Positions 11,281-24,640 of a stretch of DNA of 64,000 bases are shown in pieces. The stretch comes from Lojkania enalia (Eukaryota; Ascomycota; Dothideomycetes; Pleosporales), in assembly GCA_010094045.1 (NCBI GenBank), contig ML986584.1, positions 62,001 through 126,000 on the forward strand, written 5' to 3'. The notes beneath the pieces are model-generated. The model saw only the letters and a program-made list of their open reading frames with translations. It had not been told where the DNA came from and made no database searches. A program made the position numbers and the translations under genes. Numbering within the stretch: position 1 is the stretch's first letter; each line of letters opens with the position of its first letter.

Positions 11281-11328
11281 CCATGCAAGGCAAACTATTA
11301 CCCCGCACAGGTGACGTGTACCGTGGTG
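11281..11328 (+). repeat. 48-bp direct repeat, copy 1
   Basis: Starts CCATGCAAGGCAAACT and ends GTGACGTGTACCGTGGTG. It differs from copy 2 at only a handful of positions. A further shared block, ending in CTTTTATGC, follows both copies after a less conserved spacer. Confidence 0.9.
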
Positions 11329-11418
11329 AAGCGACGTCGGACCACTTTTATGCGGATTACAGCATTTTACGAGGCAGATAGGCACTACCAAAAAATAATT
11401 TGAGAAAACATCAGCGCC

Positions 11419-11466
11419 CCATACAAGGCAGACTGCTACCCCGCACAAGTGACGTGTACGGTGGTG
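11419..11466 (+). repeat. 48-bp direct repeat, copy 2
   Basis: Starts CCATACAAGGCAGACT and ends GTGACGTGTACGGTGGTG. It lies 138 bp downstream of copy 1 and about 210 bp before the peroxiredoxin-like ATG. The TGACGT core is a bZIP (ATF/CREB) half-site, which could matter for a stress gene, but that link is inference. Confidence 0.9.
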
Positions 11467-11678
11467 GCTGATTGTGTAACAAAGTCAGACCCCTTTTATG
11501 CAGGTGAAAGAATTTGTGGATATTGGGGGTTTGATTGGTGCATGGTGGACACCCTTAGTCCTAACACTACTGTACATCGCAGAGCTGCTTATTTGGCTTT
11601 TCAATCCTGACTTTTCCTCGCCGCTATCCACACTCTATTCTCTTCAATCCCCAGTAAGGCGGTCATCCATTCCTCAGA

Positions 11679-13046
11679 ATGGCGGCCACGCCAGGAGAAC
11701 AAGCAACTCCGTACGTTTATTTCAGGTTTCCCATCTTCATTCCTATCTAAGACCGGCATCATTGAGCAGCTAACAGACTACTCCTACAGGTTCCGACTTG
11801 GAAGTACAGCCCCAAATTTTACGGCTGAAACTACGAAGGTAGAATACACTTTATTATATGACGAACAGATCGAGTCTCGTGAGATTTGCTGTTGCTGAAA
11901 TTTGAAACTCCTGCAGGGCACCATCGATTTCTACAAATATGCTGGGGTACGTGGACCATAATCCGGACTGAATATGCGAAACTGCTTTCCAATGCAGAGT
12001 AATAACAATAAACAGAATGCTTGGACGATCCTCTTCTGCTACCCAGTTGGTTAGTATCTCGCCCGCCGCACAAGTCAAAGGTTCCTACTTATCACACCCA
12101 TCTCCTAGATTTCGCACCCGTAGCAACAACAGAACTCATTCTCCTGGCAAAACTGCAACCGGAGTTCGACAAGTTCAACGTCAAGCTCCTCGCCCTCTCC
12201 ACGGGCGACAGTCTCGAGCGCCATCTCGCTTGGGAGAAAGACATCGAGGAAATCTCCGGAGCGCCGCTCGAGTTCCCCATCATCGCAGACAAGGACCGGA
12301 CTATTTCGCATTTGTATAATGTGTAAGTGTATGTCTTTTCTTTCAATTTGTGGAAAGTATCAGAATGCTGATCACTGACCGGCGGTGTGCCGGAAATAGT
12401 GTAGACGATGGAGACCTTGAAGACAGCAGTACCGGCGATTCCACGGGTTTTGCCTTCAAAACTCGCTCTGCCTTCATCATTAGCCCGCAGAAGAAATTCA
12501 AGCTCATTTTCAACTACCCGGCTTCGGTGGGTATGAATACTGTGGAGCTGATCCGAGTTCTGCACTGCCTCGAAACTGTGGAGGCTGCGAAGTGAGTTGT
12601 TTCTTTGAGCTTGCCACCCTCATTGCTATTGTTGGCTGAGCCTCGCTGACATGTCGGTCACTATACAGAGGACTTCGCACACCGGGGAATTGGATCCCGG
12701 GTTGCGACCTCGTGATCCACCCAGACATCACCGATGAACAAGCACAGGTAAGAAATCAAATTCTACTCCTCTATCTTCCACCGACAACATTCCCTTTTCT
12801 AAACCAACTCAAACTCCCGTTCCTTCAACACTCTTCACTGACCCATTTGTTGTATTTCAGGTGAAATTTCCCAACTATCAGAGCGTGAAACCGTACCTCC
12901 GCTTCGTGGAGACTCCGACCCAGACCGTCGAGGCCGAGCACCTGCTTTTCCGTAAGGGACATCTTGCTTCGCATAGCATTGTGGCTCAAGATGGGCTGTT
13001 GAGTGGTGCACTCAATGACGAGGAGCACCATGCTATTGTTAGCTAA
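11679..13046 (+). CDS. Prx6-type peroxiredoxin-like protein lacking the expected catalytic residues
   Basis: Eight exons (11679-11710, 11790-11838, 11917-11946, 12016-12049, 12109-12322, 12400-12591, 12669-12747, 12861-13046) encode 271 residues. The fold matches 1-Cys Prx6-like peroxiredoxins: RLGSTAPNFTAETTKG at the start, NAWTILF, TTELILLAKLQPEF, the C-terminal TPGNWIPGCDLVIHP and PYLRF. The active-site motif PxxxTxxC reads P47-VDF-A51-PV-A54, so both Thr and the peroxidatic Cys are Ala. The usual Arg in the GRNFDE-like motif is Met165 (GMNTVE). All splice sites are normal and no stop interrupts the frame, so the protein looks maintained but unable to act as a peroxidase. About 35 extra residues follow the Prx core. 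It may be a regulatory or structural paralogue. Confidence 0.85.
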
Positions 13047-13496
13047 GAGGGACTGGCAGGACTAGCTATCCTCTGGGCGCACAACTGTGCTGCATCGCAT
13101 GTTGGTGAACCATTGCAGGCTGTGTCAGTGATATAAGGTCCTTCTTTAAATGAAACAAAAAGCTTGATAGGTTCTATTTCCACATCTTTTGTATTAAATA
13201 CAGGCGGCAATGGCCTGTAAAATGCTACCAAGGCCTTCAAGTGCATCTTAAGGTCTAGTCCAGATTTTCCGAAACGGTCACTGGCTGATGTTTTGGCTGG
13301 CACGGAGATGGTATGGCCCGGAGAAAGGAAGAGAGGGTAGTCTATTAAAAGAGTGGTTGTAGAGATTAATTAACTGCCTTTAGCTAAGACTAACTGTTAC
13401 AGGCTAGGGCCTGAGTAGCATTATCGGCCTAGGCCGATGATGGTTAGTGGCGGGCACGGGCCCATCTCGGGATGTTTGTTTTGATCCTGACGCATA
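13047..13496. other. Intergenic DNA, 3' of the peroxiredoxin-like gene
   Basis: Normal base composition and no supported gene. An 86-codon minus frame (13043-13303) overlaps the expected 3' UTR and has no recognisable domain. Confidence 0.6.
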
Positions 13497-13600
13497 CTAG
13501 GCAAGAATAAAATTTTATCCGAATATCCGCGAATGCGCCACAATCCGTGAATGCGCCACATTCCGGATAATATCCGCGGATATTTCATACTAGGCCTAAT
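13497..13600 (+). repeat. Left inverted terminal-like sequence of the nested block
   Basis: Begins CTAGGCAAGAATA, contains an 18-bp tandem duplication (13525-13542 and 13543-13560, ATCCGYGAATGCGCCACA) and the palindrome ATATCCGCGGATAT at 13570-13583, and ends near CTAGGCCTAA. The reverse complement of the right end shows the same order: CTTGGCAAGAATA, ATATCCGCGGATAT, CTAGTCCTAA. Unlike the interior, it has escaped heavy RIP. Confidence 0.75.
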
Positions 13601-14680
13601 TTGGATCTGGGCAGATCCTACCCACAGAAAAATATTCTGTAAATGTATGTTGTATAACAGATCTACCCTTATTATAGATCCTTGGACGGAAATAGCTAAC
13701 TAAACACCCTAAAATCTTTAAATATTCTTTTAACCTTATCTTTCTTATAAACCTATAGTAAAAGGCTTAGAAAATTATATAATATAGTATTATAGATATT
13801 CTAGTTATAATTAGAGTAGTATTATTACTATAAATATTAAATAGTATTTATAAAAATATAGAGCTAATATTTAAGAAAAAGTATTTTAAGTTTATATAGA
13901 TATATTTATATAGCTTAAAGACTTATTAAATAATATAGATATTTATATAAAATAGAAACTTTATAATTTAATCTTTAAAACTATTATTAATAAAACTTTA
14001 GTTTATAAAACTTTTATATAATATATTCTTAAATAATAGCTTCTTTTTTTAATTATTAAATCTCTAGTATTTTATACTTTTATATAAGTATTAAATCTAA
14101 CTACTAGTTAATAAATTTCTACTTTATATAATACTATTTATACTAATATTATATAATAATAAATAGATTAAAAAGTATTATTTTAAAATAAAATTTAATT
14201 AGCTATTTTAAAAATTTATATTATACTTAATATTTAAATATTATTAAACTAGATTTTATTTCTTAAAACTATTAGATATTATATATAATATATTAATTAA
14301 TTAATTATTAAATAACTTTATATTTTATAACTAGTTTCTAAATATTTAAAAGAAGATTAATTTTAAATACTTTATATAATATTTAATAAATATTAAATTA
14401 GCTAAAACTTTAGTATTATTATTAATAATAATTTTACAACTAATAATACTCTATATTATATAATAGTTATATAATATATAAAGAAGTTTAAGCTTATTTA
14501 AAATTTATAATAGAATTAAATTTAATATATTAGTTATATTATTAATCTTATTATTTAAATATTCCTCTTTTTATCCTTAAATAATAGTAATTTCCCTAAA
14601 AATCTTATAATATTAGATTAAACTAAAGAAGAATCTTCTTTTATTATATAAGAAATATTTAAAGTTATAGATATTCTTAA
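13601..14680. other. Residual RIP-mutated DNA of the oldest element
   Basis: Left inner part of the block, not matched to any of the younger elements. It may be the body of the element whose ends are the inverted sequences. No frame is readable. Confidence 0.5.
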
Positions 14681-14682
14681 TA

Positions 14683-16188
14683 ATATATTTTATAAGTAAG
14701 TTACCTACTTAAATAAGTCGCCTACTTTTATTAAGAAGTTATACTCTACCTACTTATAATATAATATATTAACTACCTTAACCTTAATTAATCTATTAAA
14801 AAAATTAGATATTACTAGCTATTTTAGCTATTAATTAAGACTAAATTTAGAGTATATAAAATACTATAACTATCTATAATATCTTCTAAATAACGCTTAA
14901 AAACTAATATACTAGTAAACTTTTATAATATAATTATAAGCCTAATTTAAAGAAGCTTATAAAGCTAGAAGAATTAACTATAATATAATATATACTAGAC
15001 CTATTATTTTATAGATACCCTCCTATAATCGATAGTATATAAAATATAGCTAACTATTTACTTAGAGCTTACTTTATAAATTAGGTTAGTAAAAACTAGC
15101 TAATAAATTTTATTAATTGTATTTCTAAACTTAAAATATACTTCTATTAAAAATATAACTATTAAAAAGCTTTCTATAAAGATTTTAAAATTATTAATAG
15201 TTAGTTTAACCTTTAGTATATAAGGTAGTATATAGTAGACGCTTATTATCTACTAATTATTAATAGCTATAAGAGTTATAAGTCTATTAAATTTTAGCTA
15301 CTCTATAAAAAGAAAAATATTATTCTATTATATATACTAGTATATTTATTATATCTATTATAGCTTTTAGATATAGGCTACTTCTTACTATTAAAGAAAG
15401 TATATAGGTGTAAAATTAATAAGCTTATATAAGCTAGTATCTACTATATTATAAAGTTTAACTTTCTACTAACCTTTTATATAATATATTAGCACTTTAT
15501 TACTAAGGCTAATATATATATAAGCTTTTAAGATACTAGTCTAAAATTATATAATTCTAATATAGTATTATTAAAGTTTAATATTAAACTTTATACTCTA
15601 TTATTACTACTAGTAGCTAGTTACTTCTAAGAGTTAAAAATACTAACTAATACTATTAAACTAAAGTCTTAAATAATACTAATTTAAGATTATATTACTA
15701 AGTATTAGAATAGCTTACCTACTATAATTAATAATTCTCTTAATTCGCTTACTAAAAATATTATATAAATAGCTTATTTATATATACTATTTTAGTATTA
15801 GGTTAGTTAGCTTTAGAAAGTAAATAAAGCTCTATTATAGTATAAAAAGCGATTAAAAAAGGTTCTATAGAAGTAAGATAGTTTTACTAAAGCTAAAGCT
15901 GCTAAGATAGCTATTTAAAAGAAGGTAGATAAGTAGCTAGAGGATAAAATATATATAAGTAGGAAGTATAGAAAAGTAGGTATATTATACTAGAAGTACT
16001 ATAGCTACTATAGTAAGCCTAGAAATAATACTAGAACTTATATAATAGTAGATAAATAATATATCTATCCCCTATTAAATTATTATAGTAATATTTATAG
16101 GTATTATTATAATATACGCTTCTAAATATAGAGATAGTTAATAAGGTAAGTAATTTACTTAGGTAGATAACTTACTTATAAAATACGT
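14683..16188 (+). mobile_element. Fot1/pogo-like element, type 1, internally deleted copy
   Basis: TA duplications at 14681-14682 and 16189-16190 flank inverted ends of the ATATATTTTATAAGTAAG type. It matches the 1854-bp copies at 20935-22788 and 45462-47315 but is only 1506 bp. The missing ~350 bp fall near 15220 and remove the part coding for the DIYNFDETGF-like catalytic motif. It is RIP-mutated and non-autonomous. Confidence 0.85.
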
Positions 16189-16190
16189 TA

Positions 16191-17036
16191 AACTATATAA
16201 TATTATAGAGTATATTTAAAGTTTAAAAGTTTAAATAATAGTATTTCTATTTATAGTAAAATAAATAATCCCTTTAGATAATTATATAAAATAGAATAAC
16301 TAGTTTAATATAATTTCTATTACTATTAAACTTAAAATAGAAATAGATTATTATATTAAAAAATATTTAAATTTTTAGAAAAAAGCTTTAAATATTTAAG
16401 ATTAGAAAATACTTTATATAATAATAAGTTTTTTATTTTAATTTAAAGAGATTCTACTTTAAAATAAAGAAGATATATAATATTTTAGATAAGTCTTACT
16501 TTTAATATAGATTCTTAATATTTATATAAAAGCATTTAAATTATAATATATAGGAAAAGATATAGAATTTAATAATAACTATATTATATAAGTTAAGTAA
16601 GTACTTAATATATAATAGAAATAGTAGAATCTTCTTTAAATATATCTAATTTATTAGTTAACTACTACTTTTTATCCTTTTTATTATATAATATTCTTTA
16701 ATTAATTTTTATCTTATTTTAAAATATTATAGAAAGATTAAAAGGTAAAATAAGCTTAATTAAAGTAGTAATAACTTTATTTTAAAGCTAATTTAAATTC
16801 TAGTTTATATAATATAGAATTAGTATTTAAAAATTAATTAAGGCGTTAAAAACAACTAACTTATTATATAATAGCTTATATTCTCTAGAAAATTAAAGAT
16901 AGGTTAATTAAGATAGTAACTATAAAATTACTTAGAAATTTTACTTTAATAAAAACGGATAATAAATAGAATAAATATATTTAAAGTTTAAATATAAAAG
17001 AAATTAAAAATATTTTTAAATAGTAGTAGAATAATA
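16191..17036. other. Residual RIP-mutated DNA between two pogo elements
   Basis: AT-rich and without readable frames. It probably belongs to the oldest element of the block. Confidence 0.5.
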
Positions 17037-17482
17037 TAATATATAGTATAAGTAAGTTAATTACCTAAGTAAGCTAATTATAATACTAAAACTCTACTAA
17101 AATTATAATAATTATACTTTATAGTATTATACTATAATTAATAACTATAGAATTAATTTAAAAAGAAGCTAGAATATAGCTTATATTTTAAGTTCTTTAA
17201 TAAAATATAATACTAACTATATATTATATTATATTAATCTATAATATCTCCTAAAATATATTTAATATATAAAAGTAAAGAATAGTTCTATAATATAATT
17301 ACCGGCCTAATTTAATAAAGTTTAGTAAGACTAAAAAGTAGATAATTATTTAGTATATATTAGATCTAGATATAAGAGAATTTCTACTATAACTTACTAC
17401 TATTTAAAATATAGCTAATTTACTACTAGCTATATATTCTACTAGTTAGATTAAAAAGAACTAGATAGAGAACTTTATTAAA

Positions 17483-17684
17483 TATTATAAAGGTTCTAGC
17501 TTATAATTTAATCCTATTCCTATAATACTATAATAGTAGTTATTCTTATATAACTTTATATCTACCTAGACTAAAGTAAGTAAATATTATATATTTTACT
17601 ACTATATATCTTCTCTTTTCTTTCTCTAATTTTAATAATAATAGATTTTTATTATATCTAATTCTATTATATCTTTAGACCTTT
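17483..17684 (+). repeat. 5' LTR of gypsy-1
   Basis: Pairs with 24641-24842; the differences are mainly transitions. Starts TATTATAAAGG. Confidence 0.85.
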
Positions 17685-20600
17685 TTAATTTATTAAAATT
17701 TATACTATATTAGATTCTATTTTAACTATTAAATAGATCTACTACTATATAAAGTTATAGACTAAAATAGACTAGTAAAATAAGAATTTAATATAGTAAT
17801 TATATAGAGATAGTTTGCTAAAATAGTAGCTAGGCTAGAATACCTAGAGAAAGAAAAGTAGTAATAGTAACTTAAAAGAATAAGCCTTTATTAGAAGCTT
17901 AAAAAGTAATTAAATAAGTATTTAGCCTTTAAAAAGAGTATTTTACTAACTATACTATTATTAACTACTAAGCTTATTTATATAAAAACTATATTTAATA
18001 AACTAGATAAGTTTTAAAAAGATTATAAAGTATATTCTATTTAGAAAAATAGTATAAAGATTAAAATCTATATTAATAGTTTATCTATAAACTTAATAAA
18101 TATAATAATAGTAGTTTATATAATATTATTTTATAAGAGTAATATTAGAATATATCTTTAATTATATAAAAAATATATTACTATAGATATTCTTACTTAT
18201 AATAAATTCTAGATAATTATAGATATATAATATAATAACTTCTACTATTAGAAATAAACTAGAATTAAATTTAAAACTCTAAGATAAAATAATAAAATTT
18301 TTATTAAATTTCTAGTTAAGTATAATTATCTCTCTATAAAAGTATTATATAACTCTTATCTAAACTAAGTTAAGATATAAGATTTAGAAGAGAAGATTTA
18401 TCTTAAGCTCTACTAATTAATAATTAATAGTATTAGTAAAGAAAACTTTATATTATATATAACCTTTATATAAAAACTTTATATTCTTAATAACTATCTT
18501 AAAATAGCTAAACTTAATAGTACTTTTATATAGTTCTTTAATAGGAGGAAGACTAGTTAGATAAAAGATAACTAGAGATAGCTATTTATACTACTCGTAT
18601 AACTATAACTATTAGCTACTATTAATAATATTATAGATTAGATATTAATAGCTAATTATAAACTTATATAACGCCTAAATATAAGACTTTAGCTACTAGA
18701 AAAGATAAGAAATATTACTAAGAAAGAGCTAAAGGCTTAAAAATAATAGAATACCTATTTTATCTATAGAAATAGGAGTTACTTTACTTAAAACTACTAT
18801 TATACTCTATTTAAGAGTAGTATATAGTTTAATTAGATTTATATAATACTACTAGAATCTATTTAGTATAATAAAGAATATAGAGATATAGCTTAAACTA
18901 ATAAAATAGGAAAAATATTACTCTAAATAGAAGTTAGCGTTTAAAGTTATAAAAAAGATAGGTAAATAAGTAAATACTAGATAAATTTAATTAATTTTAG
19001 ATAACTAGTATTCTATTTATAACTTCTATACTATTTAATAATATTTTTAGCCTTCTCGCTTTAATAGATAATAGCTATAACTTATATATAATAGTTAAGA
19101 AAAGGATTATATAAAAGGCTGGACTAGAATACTTCTACCTTTTAATTCTATTAACAGCTTTATTATTTAGCAACTTTTTAGCTAGAATTATTAAAGAGGT
19201 AGCTATTATTAACTTATTAGATATAGGTAAGAGTTAGATAGATCTAAGTTAGATATTTACTTATATAATTCTAAAAATAGAAGGAAATTATAGTATAATT
19301 TTAAAACATTTATAGAGGTAAAATAAAGATATAATTATTAACTTAAAAATAGAAATCCTATATATTTATAAAATAGAGATAATTATATAAAACTAGAAGC
19401 TTTAGAAATAGTAATATATAGCTAATATTACCTAAATCTTAGTATATACTTTCTCTATTATAGCGAAATGTTATAAAAGATATTTATAAAATTCTTTTAC
19501 TAAACTACTCTATATCTTTACTATTAGTATAACTAATATTTAGAAGGCTCTAGAAAATAAGCTAAAAATAAACCCTTATATAAAACTCTCTAAAAAATAT
19601 ATATAGTAACTTTATATCTTTAATTAATAGAAAGCTAATAAACTACTACCTTTAAAACTAGAAGTAGACTATATAATTAAGCTAGAAGGGAAAGATAGAA
19701 GCCCTTTAAGGATCCTCTTAAGTTCTTTATATAGAATATTATAGAAGATACTTTTTATTCTTTAAAAGACTCTAATAGAGCTTTTTAATAAAAAATTTAT
19801 TTAGGTTAGTAACTCTCTAACTATAGTACTAGTTCTATTTATATAAAAACTAGAGGGTAGTTTCTACTTCTATATTAACTACTACGCTTTAAATACTATT
19901 ATATAGAAAGACTACTACCTTTTATTTCTAATCTAAGAAATACTAAATTAAATTAGTTAAGCTAAATAGTTTATAAAACTTAATATTATTACTATATTTA
20001 ATAAGATCTAAATTAAAGAAGAAGACGAGTAGAAAATAGTATTTATAACCTACTATAATTTATATAAGTAACTAGTTATACTCTTTAATTTTATAAATAT
20101 TTTAAGTACCTTTTAATAGTATATTAATTATATAATCTAAGAGTATTTAAGCGACTTTATTTTAATATATTTAAATAATATTCTTATATATATAGAGAGC
20201 TCCCTATAAAACTATTAGTACTATATTAAAGTAATCCTTTAAAAGCTAATAGATACTAGTTTCTAACTTAATATTAATAAATATAAATTTAAAGTCTATA
20301 TAATAAAATATTTTAGCTTTATTATTAATATAAAAAAAGATATCTAAATAAACTTATAGAAAGTTAAAGTAATTTAGGACTAAAAAGTATTTATATTAGT
20401 TTATAATATATAGAACTTTTTAAATTTTATAAACTTCTACTTCTAGTTTATTAAAGAATTTTTTAAAGTAGTTATTCTACTAATAGTTCTTACTTAAAGG
20501 AAATAAGAAAAGAAATAGTTTTAATTTAATAATTAGGTACTTACTACTTTTAATTATCTAAAGTAATATTTTATAAAAGTACTAGTATTAGTCTAGTATA

Positions 20601-20934
20601 ATCTTAAAAAAGAAATAATTCTAGAGTATAATACCTTTAGCTAGTATACTAGAAATATATTTCTATAATATAATAATAAAGGAGTTTTATAATCTATTAC
20701 TTTTATATTAAAATAAATACTTCTTATAGAGTATAACTACTTAATCTATAATAAAGAATTACTAGTAGTTATATAATATTTTAAAGAATAGAAGAAGTTT
20801 TTAAAACTATTTATATACTTTATAGTTTATATAAATTATTATAATTTAAAATATTTTACTAAAGTATAAAAACTCTCTAAATACTAGATAAAGTAGATAG
20901 TATTTTTTATCTAGTTTAACTTCTAGTTTAAATA

Positions 20935-22788
20935 ATATATTTTATAAACAAGTCGCCTACTTAAATAAGTTATCTATCTTATTAACTATCTCTATATTTA
21001 GAAGTATATATTATAATAACACCTATAAGTATTATTATAATAATTTAATAGAGGATAGATATACTATTTATCTACTATTATATAAGTTCTAATATTATAT
21101 CTAGGCTTGCTATAATAACTATAGTACTTCTAGTATAATATATCTACTCTTCTATATTTTTTACCTATATATACTTTATCCTTTAGCTATTTATCTACCT
21201 CTTTTTAAGCAGCTATTTTAGTAGCTTTAGCTTTAGTAAAGCTACTTTACTTCTATAGAACCTTTTTTAATTGCTTTTTATACTATAATAGAGTTTTATT
21301 TACTTTTTAAAACTAACTAACTTAACGTTAAAATAGTATATATAAATAAGTAATTTATATAATATCTTTAGTAAATAAATTAAAAGAATTATTAATTATA
21401 GTAGATAAACTATTCTAATATCTAGTAATATAGTCTTAAATTAGTATTATTTAAGACCCTAGTTTAATAGTATTAGTTAGTATTTTTAACTCCTAAAGGT
21501 AACTAGCTACTAGTAGTAGTAATAGAGTATAAAGCTTAATATTAAGTTTTAATAATATTATATTAAAATTATATAGTATTAAACTAGTACCTTAAAAGCT
21601 TATATATATATTAGCCTTAGTAATAGAGCGCTAATATATTATATAAAAGGTTAGTAGAAAGTTAAACTTTATAATATAATAGATACTAGTTTATATAAGC
21701 TTATTAATCTTACGCCTATATACTTTCTTTAATAGTAAGAAGTAGCCTATATTTAGAGGCTGTAGTAGATATAATAAATATACTAGTATATATAATAGAA
21801 TAATATCCTTCTCTTTATAAAATAGCTGAAATTTAGTAGACTTATAGCTTTTATAGCTATTAATAACTAGTAGATAATAAGTGTCTATTATATACTACTT
21901 TATATACTAATTAAAATATTCTAGCTATTTAATTATAAACTTATTATTTATTTATCTACTATTATTTAGTATAATTACTCTTCTAAATAGTATATTATTA
22001 CTCTAATACTATATAGAGAGGTGCTGCTTACTAGTAAAGATAATAAATAGTAGGATAGTATTACCGTAAATACTAATAGCCTAAATAACTATTATCTACT
22101 TATAATCGCCTAGCTATAGTAATTTTAGTTAACTAGCTAATAGTTTAGTACTAGTAATTATCTTACTAGTAGATATAATATCTATCTAAAAACCCGTCTT
22201 ATTAAAATTATAAATATTATTATTAGTAATACTATATTTTACTTTAGTATTATATACTAAGTTAAACTAACTACTAATAACTTTAGAATTCTTATAGAGA
22301 GCTTTTTAATAGTTGTATTTTTAATAGAAGTATATTTTAAGTTTAGAAATATAATTAATAAAGTTTATTAGCTAGTTTTTACTAATCTAGTCTATAGAGT
22401 AAGCTCTAAGTAAATAGTTAGCTATATCTTATATACTATTAATTATAGGAGGGTATCTATAAGATAATAGATCTAATATATATTATATTATAGTTAATTC
22501 TTCTAATTTTATAAGTTTTTTTAAATTAGGCTTATAATTATATTATAAAGGTTTACTAGTATATTAGTTTTTAAGTATTATTTAAGGGATATTATAGATA
22601 ACTATAATACTTTATACGTTCTAAATTTAATCTTAATTAATAACTAAAATAGTTAATAATATTTAACCTTTTTAATAAATTAATTAAAGTTAAGGTAGTT
22701 ACTATATTATATTATAAGTAGGTAGAATATAACTTCTTAATAAAAGTAAACAACTTATTTAGGTAGATAACTCGCTTATAAAATATAT
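20935..22788 (-). mobile_element. Fot1/pogo-like element, type 1, full length, inverted in gypsy-1
   Basis: 1854 bp with TA at 20933-20934 and 22789-22790 and inverted ends ATATATTTTATAA. It is the reverse complement of the copies at 14683 and 45462, the latter of identical length. RIP stops break the transposase. Confidence 0.9.
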
Positions 22789-24640
22789 TATAAGCTAGAT
22801 AAGTTTAATATTTTAACTAATACTCTATTATATTATAATTAGAATCTCCTAAAAGAAGCTAATAATAAGTAGATTTAGAGAAGAATTAGCTAACTTTTTA
22901 GATTATCTAATTTTAAAAATAGGGTTTATACAGCTCTTATATAAATTAGAAACTAGTATATTAAAGATACTTCTAATAATTAGATAGAAGTAGTTACTTT
23001 AAAAGATTCTATATTAGAGGAGAAATTTATAGATAAAAGGGAGTTTATAATTAAAATATTATATAAAGAGTAGTAAATACTAATAGAGATCTTATAATAA
23101 GATATCTAAGAAAAAGATAAAATATATACTATACTTTTCTATACTATTAAAATAGGGAAGAGAATACTTTTAGAAATCCTCTATTATCTTAGGATTAGTT
23201 TATCTAACCTCTTAATTCTAAGAGATAGATTAATATAGAGAGAATATATTTAGGTTTTTAAAAGCGAGTTACTTTATATAAAGCTAATCTAAGAGATTTA
23301 TAACTCTTATTTAGCTAGCTACTTTAATAAGAATATTATAATTAAGTTAATATTATAATACTACTTTTAGTTTAAAATAGTAGTAGATATTAAATACTTT
23401 ATATAAAATTACTATTCTTATAATAGAAATATAATTTAATATTTTAGAAAAAAAAGTCTACTATATTCTCTTCTAGTCTCTAAAAAAGTATAGTTAGAAA
23501 TTTTAATAGACTATATTATTAACTTACTAAGAACTATATATAGTAATAAGTATACTCTTATTATTATAGACCGTTTAAGTAAAAGAGTACTCTTTATTAC
23601 TATCTTAAACCTTAAGAGTTAAATATTAGCTAATAAGTTTATTAAGTATTTTATAGTATATTATAGGCTCCTATAAGTAATAGTCTCTAATAGAGAAAAG
23701 TAGTTTATATAAAGTATATAGATATATATCTACTAAATTCTTAAGATTAAGTAAAGGCTATTAATAGTATACTATCTAAAGACTAACAGAAGTATAAAGC
23801 GTATAAACTAGCTACTTAAAAAGCTTCTCTACTACTATTATAACTACTATTAGAATAACTAGAATCTATAGCTACTACTAGCTTAAATTACTATTAGTAT
23901 TAAGAATACTTCTTCTATAAAAGTTAGCCTATTCTTTTTTATTTATAACTATTACCTAAACTTAGAAGAGTTTATATAATTAGAAGAGAAGCTATTAATA
24001 GAGTAATCTAGAAACTCTATTTACGTAGTAAAATAGATTATTAGTAAACTAAAAGACTGCGTTAAATTTATATAAGTAATAATAGCCTATATATAATAGT
24101 AGTAGAAAGAAATTTACAATTATATAAAGAATTCTATACTATAATACTAATTAGAGGATAAAGTTTAGCTTAATATATATAATATTAAGATAGATTCTAT
24201 AAGGAAAAAGAAGCTTTATAAGCTCTATTAATAATATATAGTTATTAAAACTGTTAGACGAAATATATATTAACTAAATACCCTATTAGAAATTTATAAT
24301 ATCTTCTATATAATACTATTTTACTCTATTACTTAAGACTTATTATTAAGTTAAATATAAGACGACTATTAACTAGTACTAATTAGCGTTAGAAACGAAG
24401 ATAAATAGAAGTTTAAGAAAATCTAAGACGTATAAGTAATTAGTAAAAAGAGAGGCGGTCTAAAATAGTAGTTCCTTTATAAATAAACTAATTATATTAT
24501 ACTCTTATAAAATAACTAGAATAACTATAAAGATATAATTACTCTAGGAGAATTTAAATAGGATATAGAGTAGAACTTTACTAAAAAACTATTTATCTAT
24601 ACAACTTAGTATTAGAGGAAAAAAAAGAGGAGGAGGGGAA

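Larger units (their letters stand above)
11064..11678. promoter_or_regulatory. Divergent upstream region of vWA2 and the peroxiredoxin-like gene
   Basis: About 615 bp without a supported gene. It contains two copies of a 48-bp element (listed separately), each with a TGACGT core, placed upstream of the plus-strand peroxiredoxin-like gene. Confidence 0.5.

Noticed and set aside
11498..11773. 91-codon plus frame with hydrophobic start
   Set aside because: Overlaps the first exon and intron of the peroxiredoxin-like gene in another frame; probably chance.
13043..13303. 86-codon minus frame
   Set aside because: Antisense to the 3' end and UTR of the peroxiredoxin-like gene, with no domain.
13525..13560. 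Short tandem repeat considered as a CRISPR-like array
   Set aside because: Only two directly abutting 18-bp units without spacers, in a fungal transposon end.
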